A DNA stretch of 64,000 nucleotides from Methanosphaerula palustris E1-9c (GTDB taxonomy: Archaea; Halobacteriota; Methanomicrobia; Methanomicrobiales; Methanospirillaceae): assembly GCF_000021965.1 (NCBI RefSeq), contig NC_011832.1:682001-746000 (forward strand), given 5' to 3'. The notes under the pieces are model-generated. The model was not told where the DNA came from and ran no database searches. It saw only the letters and a program-made list of their open reading frames with translations. The position numbers were made by a program, and so were the translations under genes. This document shows, piece by piece, positions 26,612 to 35,801 of the stretch (positions within the stretch are counted from its first letter, which is position 1; the number at the start of each line of letters is the position of its first letter).

Positions 26612-27323
26612 GGTTGTCCTGCCTGACCCTCGTGAGGAAGAACTCGGAGAGGTGTTCATCGCCGATATCGTCGATGGCTCCGGTATAGAGGAGGTGCCCG
26701 TTATGCAGGATCGCAAAGTCAGAACAGATCTCCTCTGCGATCTCAAGGATATGGGTGCTGATGAAGACCGTGCCGCCATCCTTCACATAGGTCTGCAGGA
26801 AGTCCTTCACCTTCATCTGCATGATCGGATCGAAGTTGATCAGGGGTTCATCGATCAGGGCCAGCACCGGTCGGTGGATGAAGGCCTGGGTGAACATCAG
26901 TTTCTGTCTGGTTCCCCTGGAGAGGTCCTTGCAGAGTACGTCTCGCTTGTCCTTAAACTCCAGGAAGTCGAACCACCAGTCCGCCCTCTCGTCGAGGTCG
27001 GGGATCCCTCTGACAGCCCCGACGAAGTGGAGGTACTCCTCGGCTGAGAGAAAACTGGGCGGGGTCTCCTGTTCTGGAATGATCCCGATCCGCTCCCTGA
27101 CGGTGATGGGATCCTTCTCTACATCCAGGTCGAGGACGGTGGCCGACCCGCCGGTCGGGCGGACCTGCCCGGTCAGCATCTTGATCATCGTCGTCTTTCC
27201 CGAGCCGTTCGGGCCCAGAAGGCCAAAGAGCGCGCCTTTCTGGACTGAAAGGGATACACCGTCCACAGCGATCGTACTCCCATAGGTCTTTGAGAGGTTC
27301 ATCGCTTCCAGTAATGCTGCCAT
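26604..27323 (-). CDS. ABC-2 type transporter ATP-binding protein
   Basis: ATPase subunit of 239 residues. Walker A is GLLGPNGSGKTTMIKML (about 34-50), the Q-loop is near IGIIPEQETPPSFLS, the signature is KDLSRGTRQKLMFTQAF (about 135-151) and Walker B is PVLALIDEPLINFDP (about 155-169), with the switch His in FISTHILEIAEE. The signature has SRGTR in place of LSGGQ, a common form in ABC-2 exporters. It drives the permease encoded directly downstream, with which it overlaps by 8 bp. The promoter region (27324-27370) is AT-rich with TTTAAAGG. Confidence 0.93.
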   Translation of the reverse strand: MAALLEAMNLSKTYGSTIAVDGVSLSVQKGALFGLLGPNGSGKTTMIKMLTGQVRPTGGSATVLDLDVEKDPITVRERIGIIPEQETPPSFLSAEEYLHFVGAVRGIPDLDERADWWFDFLEFKDKRDVLCKDLSRGTRQKLMFTQAFIHRPVLALIDEPLINFDPIMQMKVKDFLQTYVKDGGTVFISTHILEIAEEICSDFAILHNGHLLYTGAIDDIGDEHLSEFFLTRVRQDNHV

Positions 27324-27523
27324 TATGGTACTGATCCTCTCCCTGCCATTTAAAGGTATGTTATTGGGGAACTGCCGTTACTTGCATTATTCGAGAATTC
27401 CCGGTCCCTGTTCCGTCTCATTGGATAGATCATGATTGGGTGTGGGTGCCAGGTTCTATGATATTCTCTCCAGACATTCTCTCGATGGTTGTCGTCTCCT
27501 ATCAGGTGAATGGGTGATGAATA

Positions 27524-27769
27524 TCAGGTACAGAGATCACGTACTTTTTCGATAGGTATCTTCAGTACCTTCCCGAGCTCGCGGAGTTCATCATCACTGA
27601 ACTCGATCGATTCGCCTGCCGGTTTATCGCGGCTCTCCTTGATCAGGGTGTCGGCGATACTCTGGAATGACTCTGCTGAACGTTTCTGTGATGCCCTGGC
27701 GATCCGTTGACTGAAGGTCTCGGCGGGAGGAACTATCTGAGCAGGATCTTCTTCGGCGCTCATCTTCAT
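27524..27769 (-). CDS. Small hypothetical protein
   Basis: An acidic protein of 81 residues that I do not recognise. It is hydrophilic and mainly helical (FSQRIARASQKRSAESFQSI; FSDDELRELGKVLKIPIEKV), ending RDLCT. The second half looks like a small helical bundle. A start at 27763 (MSAEED) is also possible. Amino-acid composition and codon use look genuine, and the antisense frame at the same place does not. It stands alone with no clear operon partner. Confidence 0.55.
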   Translation of the reverse strand: MKMSAEEDPAQIVPPAETFSQRIARASQKRSAESFQSIADTLIKESRDKPAGESIEFSDDELRELGKVLKIPIEKVRDLCT

Positions 27770-27894
27770 GTATTCTTGCGTGTGATCATTATTGAGCTAT
27801 CTCCTCTCCAGATAATGTCTCTGATCACAGACCGGGGGTTTGATCTGGGTTTGGGTGTGAGGACTGGTTGGATCTCATAGTTTGACCGTAAAAA

Positions 27895-27940
27895 TTAAGA
27901 AAACTATTTATATCATTAGTGTTATGTAGATATTTGGTAG
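27895..27940 (+). promoter_or_regulatory. TATA-type promoter of a small open frame
   Basis: TTTATAT at 27906-27912, in an A-rich upstream setting (AAAATTAAGAAAAC), gives one of the clearest promoter matches in the window. The predicted transcript start near 27936 leaves a leader of about 60 nt before the ATG at 27997. Confidence 0.5.
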
Positions 27941-27996
27941 CGTCTTTGGAAGGGCTTCATCTCATCGATCGTTTTGATCATCATAAAGGTGAACTG

Positions 27997-28101
27997 ATGA
28001 TTTCGATCTCTGAGCATCCGGAAAGTACGGATGAAGCGCGTAAGCACTTCAGCGCTACCGCCTCTTCCCGACGTTTTGATGTTCGATCCTCTTCTTATTA
28101 A
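27997..28101 (+). CDS. Putative 34-residue small protein
   Basis: A short open frame (MISISEHPESTDEARKHFSA..., 34 codons, TAA stop) with an AGGTGA ribosome site 7 nt upstream of the ATG and a strong TATA box about 90 nt upstream. It is hydrophilic, rich in Ser and Arg, with no signal peptide or membrane helix. I know of no family. The promoter, ribosome site and clean stop argue that it is translated. The leader could instead be part of a small non-coding RNA. Confidence 0.35.
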   Translation: MISISEHPESTDEARKHFSATASSRRFDVRSSSY

Positions 28102-28374
28102 AACCGTGTGATGGATCAGAGATTATCCGAATCCCTCTTCTGGTATTGTGAGTGCCAGTTTCCTCACCCGTTGGCCGTGGTCCTCAACGAGGTGTTCCCT
28201 CTTGGGAGAGGAGGGTTTTTGCCTAGATCATTTATGATGCCGGTGGTGATCTGGTCCAGAAGATCCCGGACATCCATGAATTTCAGACAAAGGTCCACAG
28301 ACTGACATGGGTCTGAAGACTGAAGTTTTGAGAAATCCTTTTGAGATAGCATGACCTCTCTGAAAGAGAGAACA

Positions 28375-28857
28375 ATGAACGTGATCACCATATTCCATTC
28401 CTACTCCGGTATCACCCGTGGTGTGGCTGAAAAGGTGAAGACCGCCTGCGGTGGCGATCTCATCGAAGTAAAACCAAAAGAGAAGTATTCGTCGCTGAGT
28501 GCCTATTCGCTCGGTTGTTTTCGTGCGTTGAGGGAGGAAGGGGAACCGATCGATCCGGAGACGATTGATGTCGCTGCCTATGACCTGATCGTGATCGGGA
28601 CGCCAGTCTGGGCCTGGAAAGCGACTCCGCCGATCAATGCAGCGATCGCCGCTCTCAAAAACTGCAAAGGAAAACGGGCGGTGCTCTATGCAACCTGCGG
28701 GTCATCGGCACGTGATACGCTGTCGATCCTCAAAAAAGCCCTTGTAGCGAAGAGTGTCGACGTGACCGGGGAGTTCGTCCTCTCCAGGAAGGATATCGAC
28801 GAGGGGACGAAGATTGCAGACCTGATCGCCGGGGTGAATGCAGCACAGTCGTTGTAA
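28375..28857 (+). CDS. Flavodoxin family protein
   Basis: FMN-binding electron carrier of about 160 residues. The phosphate loop is IFHSYSGITRGVAEKV (near residue 5-20 from the ATG at 28375). The second flavin loop is VIGTPVWAWKATPPI, and YATCGSSARDT forms the third. The DxxD-rich region is typical of the flavodoxin/WrbA-like fold. The in-frame ATG at 28351 lacks a ribosome site, whereas GAGAG precedes 28375. It probably works as an electron carrier in place of or beside ferredoxin. No partner gene is directly adjacent. Confidence 0.88.
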   Translation: MNVITIFHSYSGITRGVAEKVKTACGGDLIEVKPKEKYSSLSAYSLGCFRALREEGEPIDPETIDVAAYDLIVIGTPVWAWKATPPINAAIAALKNCKGKRAVLYATCGSSARDTLSILKKALVAKSVDVTGEFVLSRKDIDEGTKIADLIAGVNAAQSL

Positions 28858-29044
28858 CGGTCTCGCTGCAACCACCGCCTGCTTTAGGGACAGTGCCGGC
28901 ATGCTGATCGTTTCATCTCCCTTTTTTCCAGAACATCCTCGCAGGCATCTTCCTGGAGAGGCTGGAGATGAATACCCTACTCAGATCTAGGTCGATGGGG
29001 ATACTGTTCAGCAGTCATTAAATGGTGAAGATGCCATTGGGAGG

Positions 29045-29902
29045 ATGAGAATGAAGAGAAAAATTATCACGATCGATGAGGAGCGGTGCACTGGCTGTGG
29101 ACTCTGTATACCTGATTGTCCGGAAGGAGCGCTTCAGATCATCGAAGGGAAGGCGCGGTTGGTGAGCGATCTCTTCTGTGACGGGCTCGGCGCATGTATC
29201 GGTACCTGCCCGGAAGGGGCGATAAGAGTCATTGAACGGGAAGCGGGTGCGTACGATGAGACGGCCGTGATGGAGACGATCGCGCCACAGGGGGCTGCTG
29301 TCATCAAGGCACATCTTGAGCATCTCAATAGCCATGGGCAGATCCCTCTGTATAATGAGGCGATCGAGTACCTGATCGAACACACTATCCAGATCCCTGA
29401 CCATCAGGTCACCAAACCTCGGGCAGCGCCTGCGAAACAGACCCTCAATTCGTTTGCAGGTTGTCCGGGAGCCGCAGCTCGAAGTATTGAAAGGGAGGAT
29501 CAGAATGCCGGCGATGGCAAGCCTGGGGGATCAGCATCAGAACTGCGCCAGTGGCCTGTGCAGTTGAAGTTGCTGAACCCTGCGGCGCCATACTTTGACA
29601 ACGCCGATCTCTTAATAGCCGCTGACTGCGTTCCTTTTGCCTACGCCGGTTTTCACCAGGACTTTCTTCGTGGGAAGATCGTGATCATCTTCTGTCCGAA
29701 GCTGGATGCCGACATCGAGGGGTATATCTCCAAACTCGCCGAGATCCTCACCCTGCACACAATCCCCTCGATCACGGTCATCCACATGGAAGTTCCCTGC
29801 TGCAGTGGCGTGAAGTATGTTGTCGACCAGGCCTTGGAGAGGGCAGGGAAGAAGGTCCCGGTGAAGGATATCACCATATCCTTACAGGGAGCGATCCTGT
29901 AG
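29045..29902 (+). CDS. Iron-sulfur (2x[4Fe-4S]) protein
   Basis: A 285-residue cytoplasmic protein found in many anaerobes. The N-terminus carries two cluster motifs, CTGCGLCIPDCPEGAL (about 15-30) and a variant CDGLGACIGTCPEGAI (about 45-60, with the second Cys replaced by Leu-Gly). A low-complexity linker (120-175) contains FAGCPGAAARSI. The second half has CVPFAYAGFHQDFLRGKIVIIFCPKL and EVPCCSGVKYVVDQAL, with conserved cysteines that could hold a further metal site. It is a likely electron-transfer or regulatory protein; the partner is unknown. The start at 29045 (MRMKRK) follows GGGAGG. Confidence 0.85.
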   Translation: MRMKRKIITIDEERCTGCGLCIPDCPEGALQIIEGKARLVSDLFCDGLGACIGTCPEGAIRVIEREAGAYDETAVMETIAPQGAAVIKAHLEHLNSHGQIPLYNEAIEYLIEHTIQIPDHQVTKPRAAPAKQTLNSFAGCPGAAARSIEREDQNAGDGKPGGSASELRQWPVQLKLLNPAAPYFDNADLLIAADCVPFAYAGFHQDFLRGKIVIIFCPKLDADIEGYISKLAEILTLHTIPSITVIHMEVPCCSGVKYVVDQALERAGKKVPVKDITISLQGAIL

Positions 29903-30059
29903 ACCTGGACTCACATCATCATTGATACAGGAGTTTCGATGACCGCCGTTGCGGTGGGACCCGCAGCTGGCTGTCGCTCTGAGGACGAGATTGTGAAGAG
30001 GATCTCGCTGTCCTGTGAGATCATCAGGCAGATCATCTCCGGATATAAGATTTGATCTG

Positions 30060-31994
30060 TCATCTACTCCCGGCGAACCGATAATTCCTCTTCGGAATGG
30101 TGATCTCGAACCGGACACCTTCTCCTTCGATGCCGGTCTCCCTGATCGTGATGCCGGTTAGGGAGAGGATCTCCCTGACTAAAAAGAGTCCGAGACCTGT
30201 ATTCTTTCCATACCCACGAATAAAGATCTGGTCTTTTTCATTGATGGGGATGCCAACTCCGTCATCCTCCCATACTATTGTCAGGTTCTCTCCTTCCTGC
30301 CTGGACGATACCTGTATCCTGGTCACCTGCTGGCCGTGCCTGATCGAATTATCGAGCAGGTTGAAGAGGGCCTTTTCGAGCATCGGATCGGCGTTGACTT
30401 CGATACCCTGCAGACCTATGGTCAGTGTGATCTGGGGAGGGATCTGTAACTTGGAGAGAATCGCTTCTAGCCTCTGCCACTGCGGCTCGTTGGTTCCAAG
30501 GTCCTGGTAGATCCTGGTGAATCCAATCTGCGCCTGAATTGCGCGTGTGGCCAGTTTCATCTTCTTCAGGTACTTCTCCAGATCCGGGTCTGTGCATTTT
30601 ACTTCTGCCATCCCCAGGTATCCGAGGATGACTGTGACATTGTTGAGGATGTCATGCCGGGTGATGCCGGAGAGTAGGGAGAGCTGCCGGTTCGCCTGTC
30701 GCAGGGCAATCTCAGTCTTCCTCCGGCCCGTGATATCGGCATTTATTCCGATCACCCTGGTCACGTTCCCCTCCTCGTCCCATTCGATTGCCTTTCCGCG
30801 GGCATCTATCCAGCGTTCGTCACCATCTTTTGTTCTAGCCCGGTATTCGATCTCAAAGGTAGATCTTCGCTCTTTTATCTGCTTCAAAAGGTCAGACGTG
30901 ACCTTATACTGTTCATCCGGATGGATCAGGGAAGTCCAGGACTCAAAGGTTGGTGGAAAGTCTCTGGGTTCGAATCCGAGCATCGTATAATACTGTAAAC
31001 TGAAGTACGCGTTACCAGAGGGGATATACCAGTCCCAGAGCCCCTCGCCAGCACCATCAAGGGCAAGGTGAAGCCGGTTCTCACTCTCTCTGAGTGAGGC
31101 TTCTGCCCTTCGCTGTTTTATGATCTGCCACAGCCCCTTGGTCAATAGCGAGAGTTCGCGAAGATCCCGTTCATCGTAATCAGACCGTTTATTCCCCACA
31201 CCTGCGACCATCACGATGTGGTCATCGTCTATGATGGGGATATTCATGTGCCGGATGATGGGGATATGGCCCTCTGGATATCCCTTCTTCTGGGGGTTGG
31301 GGACTGCGTAATCGTTGGTGATCACCGGACGGCGCTGCCGGACGGCCTCCCCCCATAACCCGGTTGAGGCGACTGAATATCTGATCGGTTTCTCACGGAT
31401 GGTGCACTGGTTCATCGCCTCCGATGACCAGGCATACATCGTCATCATCGTCTCCTCCTCCTCGACAAAAGCGAGGTATCCGATGGTACTGGCGGTGATC
31501 TTCACCAAAATCTCAATGGCACGGGTCATCAGTTCCCTGAGCGGCGCATCGACCATCTGGTAGAAGGAGACGAGCGTTTCGAGCCGGCTTTCGTCCTGTT
31601 TCAGTGCGTCGGCGGCACGTTTCCGTTCCACCCCTTTTTTGATCATATGTGCAAGTTCGGCAAACTCCGATGTCGGGTCCCCCCCTTTCTGAAGGTATGC
31701 ATCGACACCGTTGTTGATGGCCTCGATGACCACATCCTCGCGTCCTCTCCCGGTGAAGAGGATGAAGGGGAGATCCTCATAGGTCACTCGGATCTCTTTG
31801 AGAAGTTGGATTCCGTCCATCAGAGGCATATGGTAGTCGGAGACGACGGCATCAAAAGGAACCGATTCCATGATGGCCAGTGCCTCGGGTGCGGAGGTGA
31901 TCGTTGTGATGAAAAACTCCCCGGTCTCTTCGAGGATCAGTTTTGCGATCGCAAGGAGCATCGGTTCGTCATCGACAAAGAGCACGTGATACAT
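30060..31994 (-). CDS. Hybrid sensor histidine kinase (REC-GAF-PAS-HK)
   Basis: Signal-transduction kinase of 644 residues (start at MYHVLFVDDEP, 31994). The N-terminal receiver domain has FVDDEP and the phospho-acceptor VSDYHMP (about residue 48-54). A GAF domain (about 150-310) and a PAS_3-type sensor domain (YYTMLGFEPRDF, about 340-440) follow. The H-box is GITRHDILNNVTVILGYL (about 455-472), and the HATPase domain has LLDNSIRHG, WEDDGVGIP and GLGLFLVREI. There is no membrane segment, so it senses cytosolic signals, perhaps redox or ligand via GAF. No separate response regulator lies next to it. An upstream ATG at 32141 would add an unstructured stretch and is rejected. Confidence 0.92.
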   Translation of the reverse strand: MYHVLFVDDEPMLLAIAKLILEETGEFFITTITSAPEALAIMESVPFDAVVSDYHMPLMDGIQLLKEIRVTYEDLPFILFTGRGREDVVIEAINNGVDAYLQKGGDPTSEFAELAHMIKKGVERKRAADALKQDESRLETLVSFYQMVDAPLRELMTRAIEILVKITASTIGYLAFVEEEETMMTMYAWSSEAMNQCTIREKPIRYSVASTGLWGEAVRQRRPVITNDYAVPNPQKKGYPEGHIPIIRHMNIPIIDDDHIVMVAGVGNKRSDYDERDLRELSLLTKGLWQIIKQRRAEASLRESENRLHLALDGAGEGLWDWYIPSGNAYFSLQYYTMLGFEPRDFPPTFESWTSLIHPDEQYKVTSDLLKQIKERRSTFEIEYRARTKDGDERWIDARGKAIEWDEEGNVTRVIGINADITGRRKTEIALRQANRQLSLLSGITRHDILNNVTVILGYLGMAEVKCTDPDLEKYLKKMKLATRAIQAQIGFTRIYQDLGTNEPQWQRLEAILSKLQIPPQITLTIGLQGIEVNADPMLEKALFNLLDNSIRHGQQVTRIQVSSRQEGENLTIVWEDDGVGIPINEKDQIFIRGYGKNTGLGLFLVREILSLTGITIRETGIEGEGVRFEITIPKRNYRFAGSR

Positions 31995-32124
31995 CAGGGG
32001 CACCAGAACGTAATGCGGTATCTCTGTCAGGGAATTTAAAATAATGGTTCGTGGTGATGTCGTCCCGACACGGTGACCATCATCTCTCCAGTTGGTCGTC
32101 CTGACCCGACCGGATGATCTCTCT

Positions 32125-32403
32125 TCACCAGGTCCATCCAATCAGCAGGAGGAAGCCGGCAACCTGCATCAGGAGAAAGAGTGGAATAGAGAGGAGGAAG
32201 ATGGTCTTCTTTGTCTTGTGCCGGAAGAACTGCATGCCGGCGAAGGCACCAAAGGGGCCGGCGATCGATGAGAGGAGGAGCACCCGCTCGGAGATCCGCC
32301 ACTCGCGTCGTTGTGCCTGTTGCTTGTCATAGCCATAGAGGAGGAACACGATCGTATTGATAGCAAAGACGGCAGTTATGAGCAGAGGATCCTGGGCTGT
32401 CAT
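32125..32403 (-). CDS. DUF1294 membrane protein
   Basis: A 92-residue integral membrane protein of the DUF1294 family. Three hydrophobic segments are visible: LLITAVFAINTIVFLLYGYD, VLLLSSIAGPFGAFAGMQFF and IFLLSIPLFLLMQVAGFLLL. The characteristic YDKQQAQRREWRISE loop lies after TM1, and HKTKK before TM3. The function is unknown. The ATG at 32403 lies just after the stop of the upstream methyltransferase gene on the same strand, and the two are likely co-transcribed. An in-frame start at 32424 would overlap that gene. Confidence 0.85.
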   Translation of the reverse strand: MTAQDPLLITAVFAINTIVFLLYGYDKQQAQRREWRISERVLLLSSIAGPFGAFAGMQFFRHKTKKTIFLLSIPLFLLMQVAGFLLLIGWTW

Positions 32404-32405
32404 GG

Positions 32406-33122
32406 TCACTGGCGGGACGCCCACACTTGGTCTTCTTCAGAGTCACTCTTCTTGCTGCCGGTCAACACCACAAAGGTCCTGTTCCGGTAGATCACATCGA
32501 CATTGGAAAACCCGCTCGTTTTGAGCCAGGTGAGCTGGTCGCCAAGGTTTGCACTCTGATCGAGGGTATCGCGCCGCGTTCTGATCACCGCCTGTTCTGC
32601 GGGGGTCAACGGCCCGTCGGAGAGGAACGCATCCCAGTATTCTATGAATCGCCGGTCCAGGGCGGGAGTATCCCCTCTGGCCTGATCTGCGTTCACAAAG
32701 ACTCCGCCCGGGTTCAGGGCGTCGTATATCCGGTGGTACAGGCCGGCCTTCTCCTCGTCCGGAAGGTGATGGATGGAGAGGGCAGAGCAGATCAGGTCGT
32801 ATCCTCCGCAGAGGTCCACGTCCCGGTAGTCGCCGGTGATGTAGCGCAGATCCGTCCTGCCGGCGAATCGTTCCCTGGCTACATTGAGCATCTGCTCTGC
32901 AAAGTCGAGGAGGGTCAGGTGCGCCTTCGGGTACTTCTCCTGCAGGAGGGCGGAGAGCAGTCCTGTTCCGGCTCCGATATCCAGGATTTTGGGTGTATCT
33001 CCCTTCCACTCGGCCGCCCAGACTGCGGCGCTGTAGAATGCATCTATGTCCGGGATGATCCATCGCCGCTGGGCATCATACTCTCCGGCGATCGTATCAA
33101 AGGCTCTGCGAATATGTTCCAT
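32406..33122 (-). CDS. Class I SAM-dependent methyltransferase
   Basis: A 238-residue cytosolic methyltransferase with a Rossmann fold. Motif I is ILDIGAGTGLLSALL (about 45-59), motif II is LTLLDFAEQML, and motif III/IV is DLICSALSIHHLPDEEK (about 110-126), followed by GGVFVNADQARGD. These are typical of Methyltransf_11/25 enzymes acting on small molecules or protein/lipid targets. The substrate is unknown. It is divergent from the NapH-like gene at 33283, and its start (MEHIRRAFDTIAGEYD) matches the family's usual beginning. Confidence 0.92.
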   Translation of the reverse strand: MEHIRRAFDTIAGEYDAQRRWIIPDIDAFYSAAVWAAEWKGDTPKILDIGAGTGLLSALLQEKYPKAHLTLLDFAEQMLNVARERFAGRTDLRYITGDYRDVDLCGGYDLICSALSIHHLPDEEKAGLYHRIYDALNPGGVFVNADQARGDTPALDRRFIEYWDAFLSDGPLTPAEQAVIRTRRDTLDQSANLGDQLTWLKTSGFSNVDVIYRNRTFVVLTGSKKSDSEEDQVWASRQ

Positions 33123-33239
33123 GCTTTTATGCAGGTTGGAAGTATTGGGTATTCAATGCGATGGGGATACGGGACCCCCGTTGTCCTGTTGATCGGAGTT
33201 CTGCCGGGTTCTGGCCCTTGTGTGTTGTTAAACTACCAT

Positions 33240-33285
33240 AATGACATAATAATTTAACAAAATGTTAGTTTTATTGCTCTAAATG
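33240..33285. promoter_or_regulatory. AT-rich divergent promoter region with small inverted repeat
   Basis: The 160 bp between the methyltransferase and NapH-like genes contain AATTTAAC/ATTTTGT AT-rich boxes. A 5-bp inverted repeat TAACA-AAA-TGTTA lies at 33255-33267, and a longer-range GTTAAA...TTTAAC pair surrounds it. It could be an operator for either gene; the short arms make this weak. Confidence 0.3.
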
Positions 33286-34596
33286 AAACTTTTAAATGGC
33301 AAAATGTCAGATAGAATCTGTGGAACAAGACAGATCTGTCGAAAGATCATGACATCACGAGAGAGTATACGTAAAGGTCTGGGGGTTCTGATCGGGGCCG
33401 CCGGGCTTGCATACCCCGTCTGTGCTGCCGTCTGCCCGCGGGGAAAAGGGGATTGCCCGTATCCGGGCAAGTGCTTCCTGTATACTGATATGGATACCAA
33501 CTCGATCTGTGATTATACCCGGTCGTCGACATCGTCTTCGGGTAGCAGCAGTTCGGTTGCTGTCCAGACAACCTCGGCGACCCCAACCCCCGGGGTGACA
33601 ACGGCAACGACAACGACAACGACCACTTCGGTTCCGGTCTCTCCTGGCCCGAACACCCTCGGTCTCCTCCCATTCAGTGCCTTACTGGCCGGCGTGCTCG
33701 CCTTCATCGTCGCGACAGCCGTCCTCTTCATCGGATTACGTTCGGGACGTTTTGGGGGTCGTACTCCGGGCCCGGGCCCTGCTCTTGCGCTCTCATCGTT
33801 CTTCGGCCTCGGGGCCGCCGAGATCGTAACGTACCTGCTGATGGACCAGAACACATCGGCTTCGCTCTTCGCAGCCGTCTACCTGCTCGCGGGTACCGTG
33901 TTGACTGCATACGCCTGGAGGGGCGGGGCCCTGTCGCGGACTATCGTGCTGGGGCTCGCGGTCATGAGCGTGCTCTTCGGTTTTGTCTTCCTTGCCCCAC
34001 TGATGCCGATCGAGTTCGTCGGACTCGTCGGGCTTGTCACCGGCACCCAGACCCTGACGCCCGGGATCATCGGTATCCTTGGAGGAATCGGTCTCGCCCT
34101 GATCACCGGCAGGACGTTCTGCGGGCATATCTGTCCGGTTGGGTCGATCCAGGAACTGGCCTATACCGTGCCAGTGAAGAAGATCACCAGTCTCCAGGGC
34201 CGGTACCTTGAGATCCTGCGGGGCGTGATCGCCGTCGCATCGGTAGTGGCTGGTATGTTCCTGGTCAGCATCATGGAGTACACTGGGGTCTACGACTTCT
34301 TCTCGCTGACCCTGTCGACGGGCTTCCTCGTCTTCGCAGGGCTCCTGATCATCTCAGCATTCATATACCGGCCGGTCTGTCGGGGACTCTGTCCGTTCGG
34401 CCTGATCTTCTCCATCCCGTCCCATTTCAGCCGGTACCGGTTGAGGCGAACCGGGTCGTGTATCACCTGTAAAAAATGTGAGAAGGTCTGTCCTGCCCAG
34501 GTCGCCGGCAGGGACGCCTCCAGGCGAGAGTGCTACCTCTGCGGCAGGTGTTCGGATGTCTGCCCGGTGGAGGGTGCGCTTGTCTACTCGGCTTAA
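33283..34596 (+). CDS. NapH/NosR-like membrane iron-sulfur protein
   Basis: Membrane-bound polyferredoxin of 437 residues. After a Cys-rich N-terminal domain (CAAVCPRGKGDCPYPGKC, about 47-64) there is a Ser/Thr stalk and about nine hydrophobic helices. Between the helices lie CGHICPVGSIQELAY (about 285) and CRGLCPFGLIFSIPSH (about 367), the paired CxxxCP motifs of the NapH/NosR/RdxA family. Two classical [4Fe-4S] sites end the protein (CITCKKCEKVCP and CYLCGRCSDVCP). It probably passes electrons between the membrane and a soluble partner; quinone-dependent roles in bacteria cannot be carried over directly. A start at MSDRICG (33304) or MTSRESIRKG (33349) would also fit. Confidence 0.88.
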   Translation: MKLLNGKMSDRICGTRQICRKIMTSRESIRKGLGVLIGAAGLAYPVCAAVCPRGKGDCPYPGKCFLYTDMDTNSICDYTRSSTSSSGSSSSVAVQTTSATPTPGVTTATTTTTTTSVPVSPGPNTLGLLPFSALLAGVLAFIVATAVLFIGLRSGRFGGRTPGPGPALALSSFFGLGAAEIVTYLLMDQNTSASLFAAVYLLAGTVLTAYAWRGGALSRTIVLGLAVMSVLFGFVFLAPLMPIEFVGLVGLVTGTQTLTPGIIGILGGIGLALITGRTFCGHICPVGSIQELAYTVPVKKITSLQGRYLEILRGVIAVASVVAGMFLVSIMEYTGVYDFFSLTLSTGFLVFAGLLIISAFIYRPVCRGLCPFGLIFSIPSHFSRYRLRRTGSCITCKKCEKVCPAQVAGRDASRRECYLCGRCSDVCPVEGALVYSA

Positions 34597-34775
34597 ACGA
34601 TTCGTTGGAATTCATCAGGAATGCCAATCCATTGAACTATTGGATGGTAGGAACCTCTCTTCGAGGATCATACCACCAGTAACATAAATGCCTGTGCCGT
34701 AATACTGGTTATGACTGCTCGTTCGTATGGATTCTCCCCAGCCCCCTGTTCCCTGGAATCGATTTCGATTTTGTC

Positions 34776-35750
34776 GTGGTCGACGGGATGGAATCCATGA
34801 CAACGCAGGGCAGTTCTACCATCGCGGTCGTCGCGGCTATTACCGGCAACCTGATCATCGCAATCATAAAATTCGCTGCGGCGGCTATCACTGGCTCCTC
34901 GGCCATGATCTCAGAAGGCATCCATTCGCTCGTCGATACGGGAAACGGCGGTCTCGTGCTACTGGGGATGAACCGTGCCAGGCAGCCTGCCGATGAGAGT
35001 CACCCATTCGGTCACGGCAAGTCGCTCTACTTCTGGACGCACGTCGTGGCGGTCTCCATCTTCGGTATCGGTGGTGGTATGTCGCTCTATGAGGGTATCA
35101 TACACATCCTCCACGTCACGCCAGCCGCCGAGCTGGGTGACCCCACCGTGGCCTATATCGTGCTCGCCATCTCGTTCCTCGTCGAGGGCGGATCATTTTC
35201 GGTGGCCATGAAGCAGTTCCTGCAGGCCAAAGGAAATAAGGGGGCCTGGCAGTTCATCAATCAGTCAAAGGATCCGAGTATCTACACAGTCGTGCTCGAG
35301 GACAGTGCTGCCTTGCTGGGTCTCATCTTCGCATTCCTTGGGATCTTCTTCGGTCATCTCTTCAACAACGCGTATCTCGACGGGGTGGCATCGATTGCAA
35401 TCGGTCTGCTGCTGATGAGTGTGGCCGGTTTTCTCGCGTCGCGAACGAGGGGTCTGCTGCTGGGGGAGGGCGTGAACCCCGACGAGCTCGCGGACATCCG
35501 GCGGCGGGTGGAGTCAGATCCGGCAGTCGAGAGTGCCGGTGATATCCTTACCATGTATATGGGTCCGCACGATCTGCTCGTGAACATGGGGGTGCGGTTC
35601 ACCCCTGGTACCACCGCCGAGCAGATGCACGAGGCGATCCGTCGCATTGAAGCCGACCTGCACAGTGCATATCCGGAGACCAACCGCGTCTACATCGAAG
35701 CCGAATCGCTGCCGGCGACCGGGGTTCAGCAGCGCCTACCGAAAGTGTGA
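34776..35750 (+). CDS. Cation diffusion facilitator (CDF) transporter
   Basis: Divalent-metal/proton antiporter (about 324 aa). The CDF hallmarks are the metal-binding HSLVDTGNGGLVLLG (TM2), the ESHPFGHGKSLYFWTHVV loop with its His/Asp pairs, and VLEDSAALLGLIFAFLGIFFG (TM5, Asp). The cytosolic C-terminal domain (about 230-320) carries DILTMYMGPHDLLVNMGVRF. It probably exports Zn2+, Fe2+ or Mn2+. Three starts are possible (GTG 34776, ATG 34788, ATG 34797). The first TM segment follows all of them. It stands alone and converges with the HxlR gene. Confidence 0.93.
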   Translation: MVDGMESMTTQGSSTIAVVAAITGNLIIAIIKFAAAAITGSSAMISEGIHSLVDTGNGGLVLLGMNRARQPADESHPFGHGKSLYFWTHVVAVSIFGIGGGMSLYEGIIHILHVTPAAELGDPTVAYIVLAISFLVEGGSFSVAMKQFLQAKGNKGAWQFINQSKDPSIYTVVLEDSAALLGLIFAFLGIFFGHLFNNAYLDGVASIAIGLLLMSVAGFLASRTRGLLLGEGVNPDELADIRRRVESDPAVESAGDILTMYMGPHDLLVNMGVRFTPGTTAEQMHEAIRRIEADLHSAYPETNRVYIEAESLPATGVQQRLPKV

Positions 35751-35801
35751 GATGGCCTGCTCGGTCGAGGAGGGGCCCGTACTCTCGCTGGCATCGAATC
35801 A

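Noticed and set aside
26271-27047. A 258-codon frame antisense to the ABC-2 pair
   Set aside because: It spans the overlap of two strongly supported genes in shadow frame, and its composition changes abruptly in the middle.
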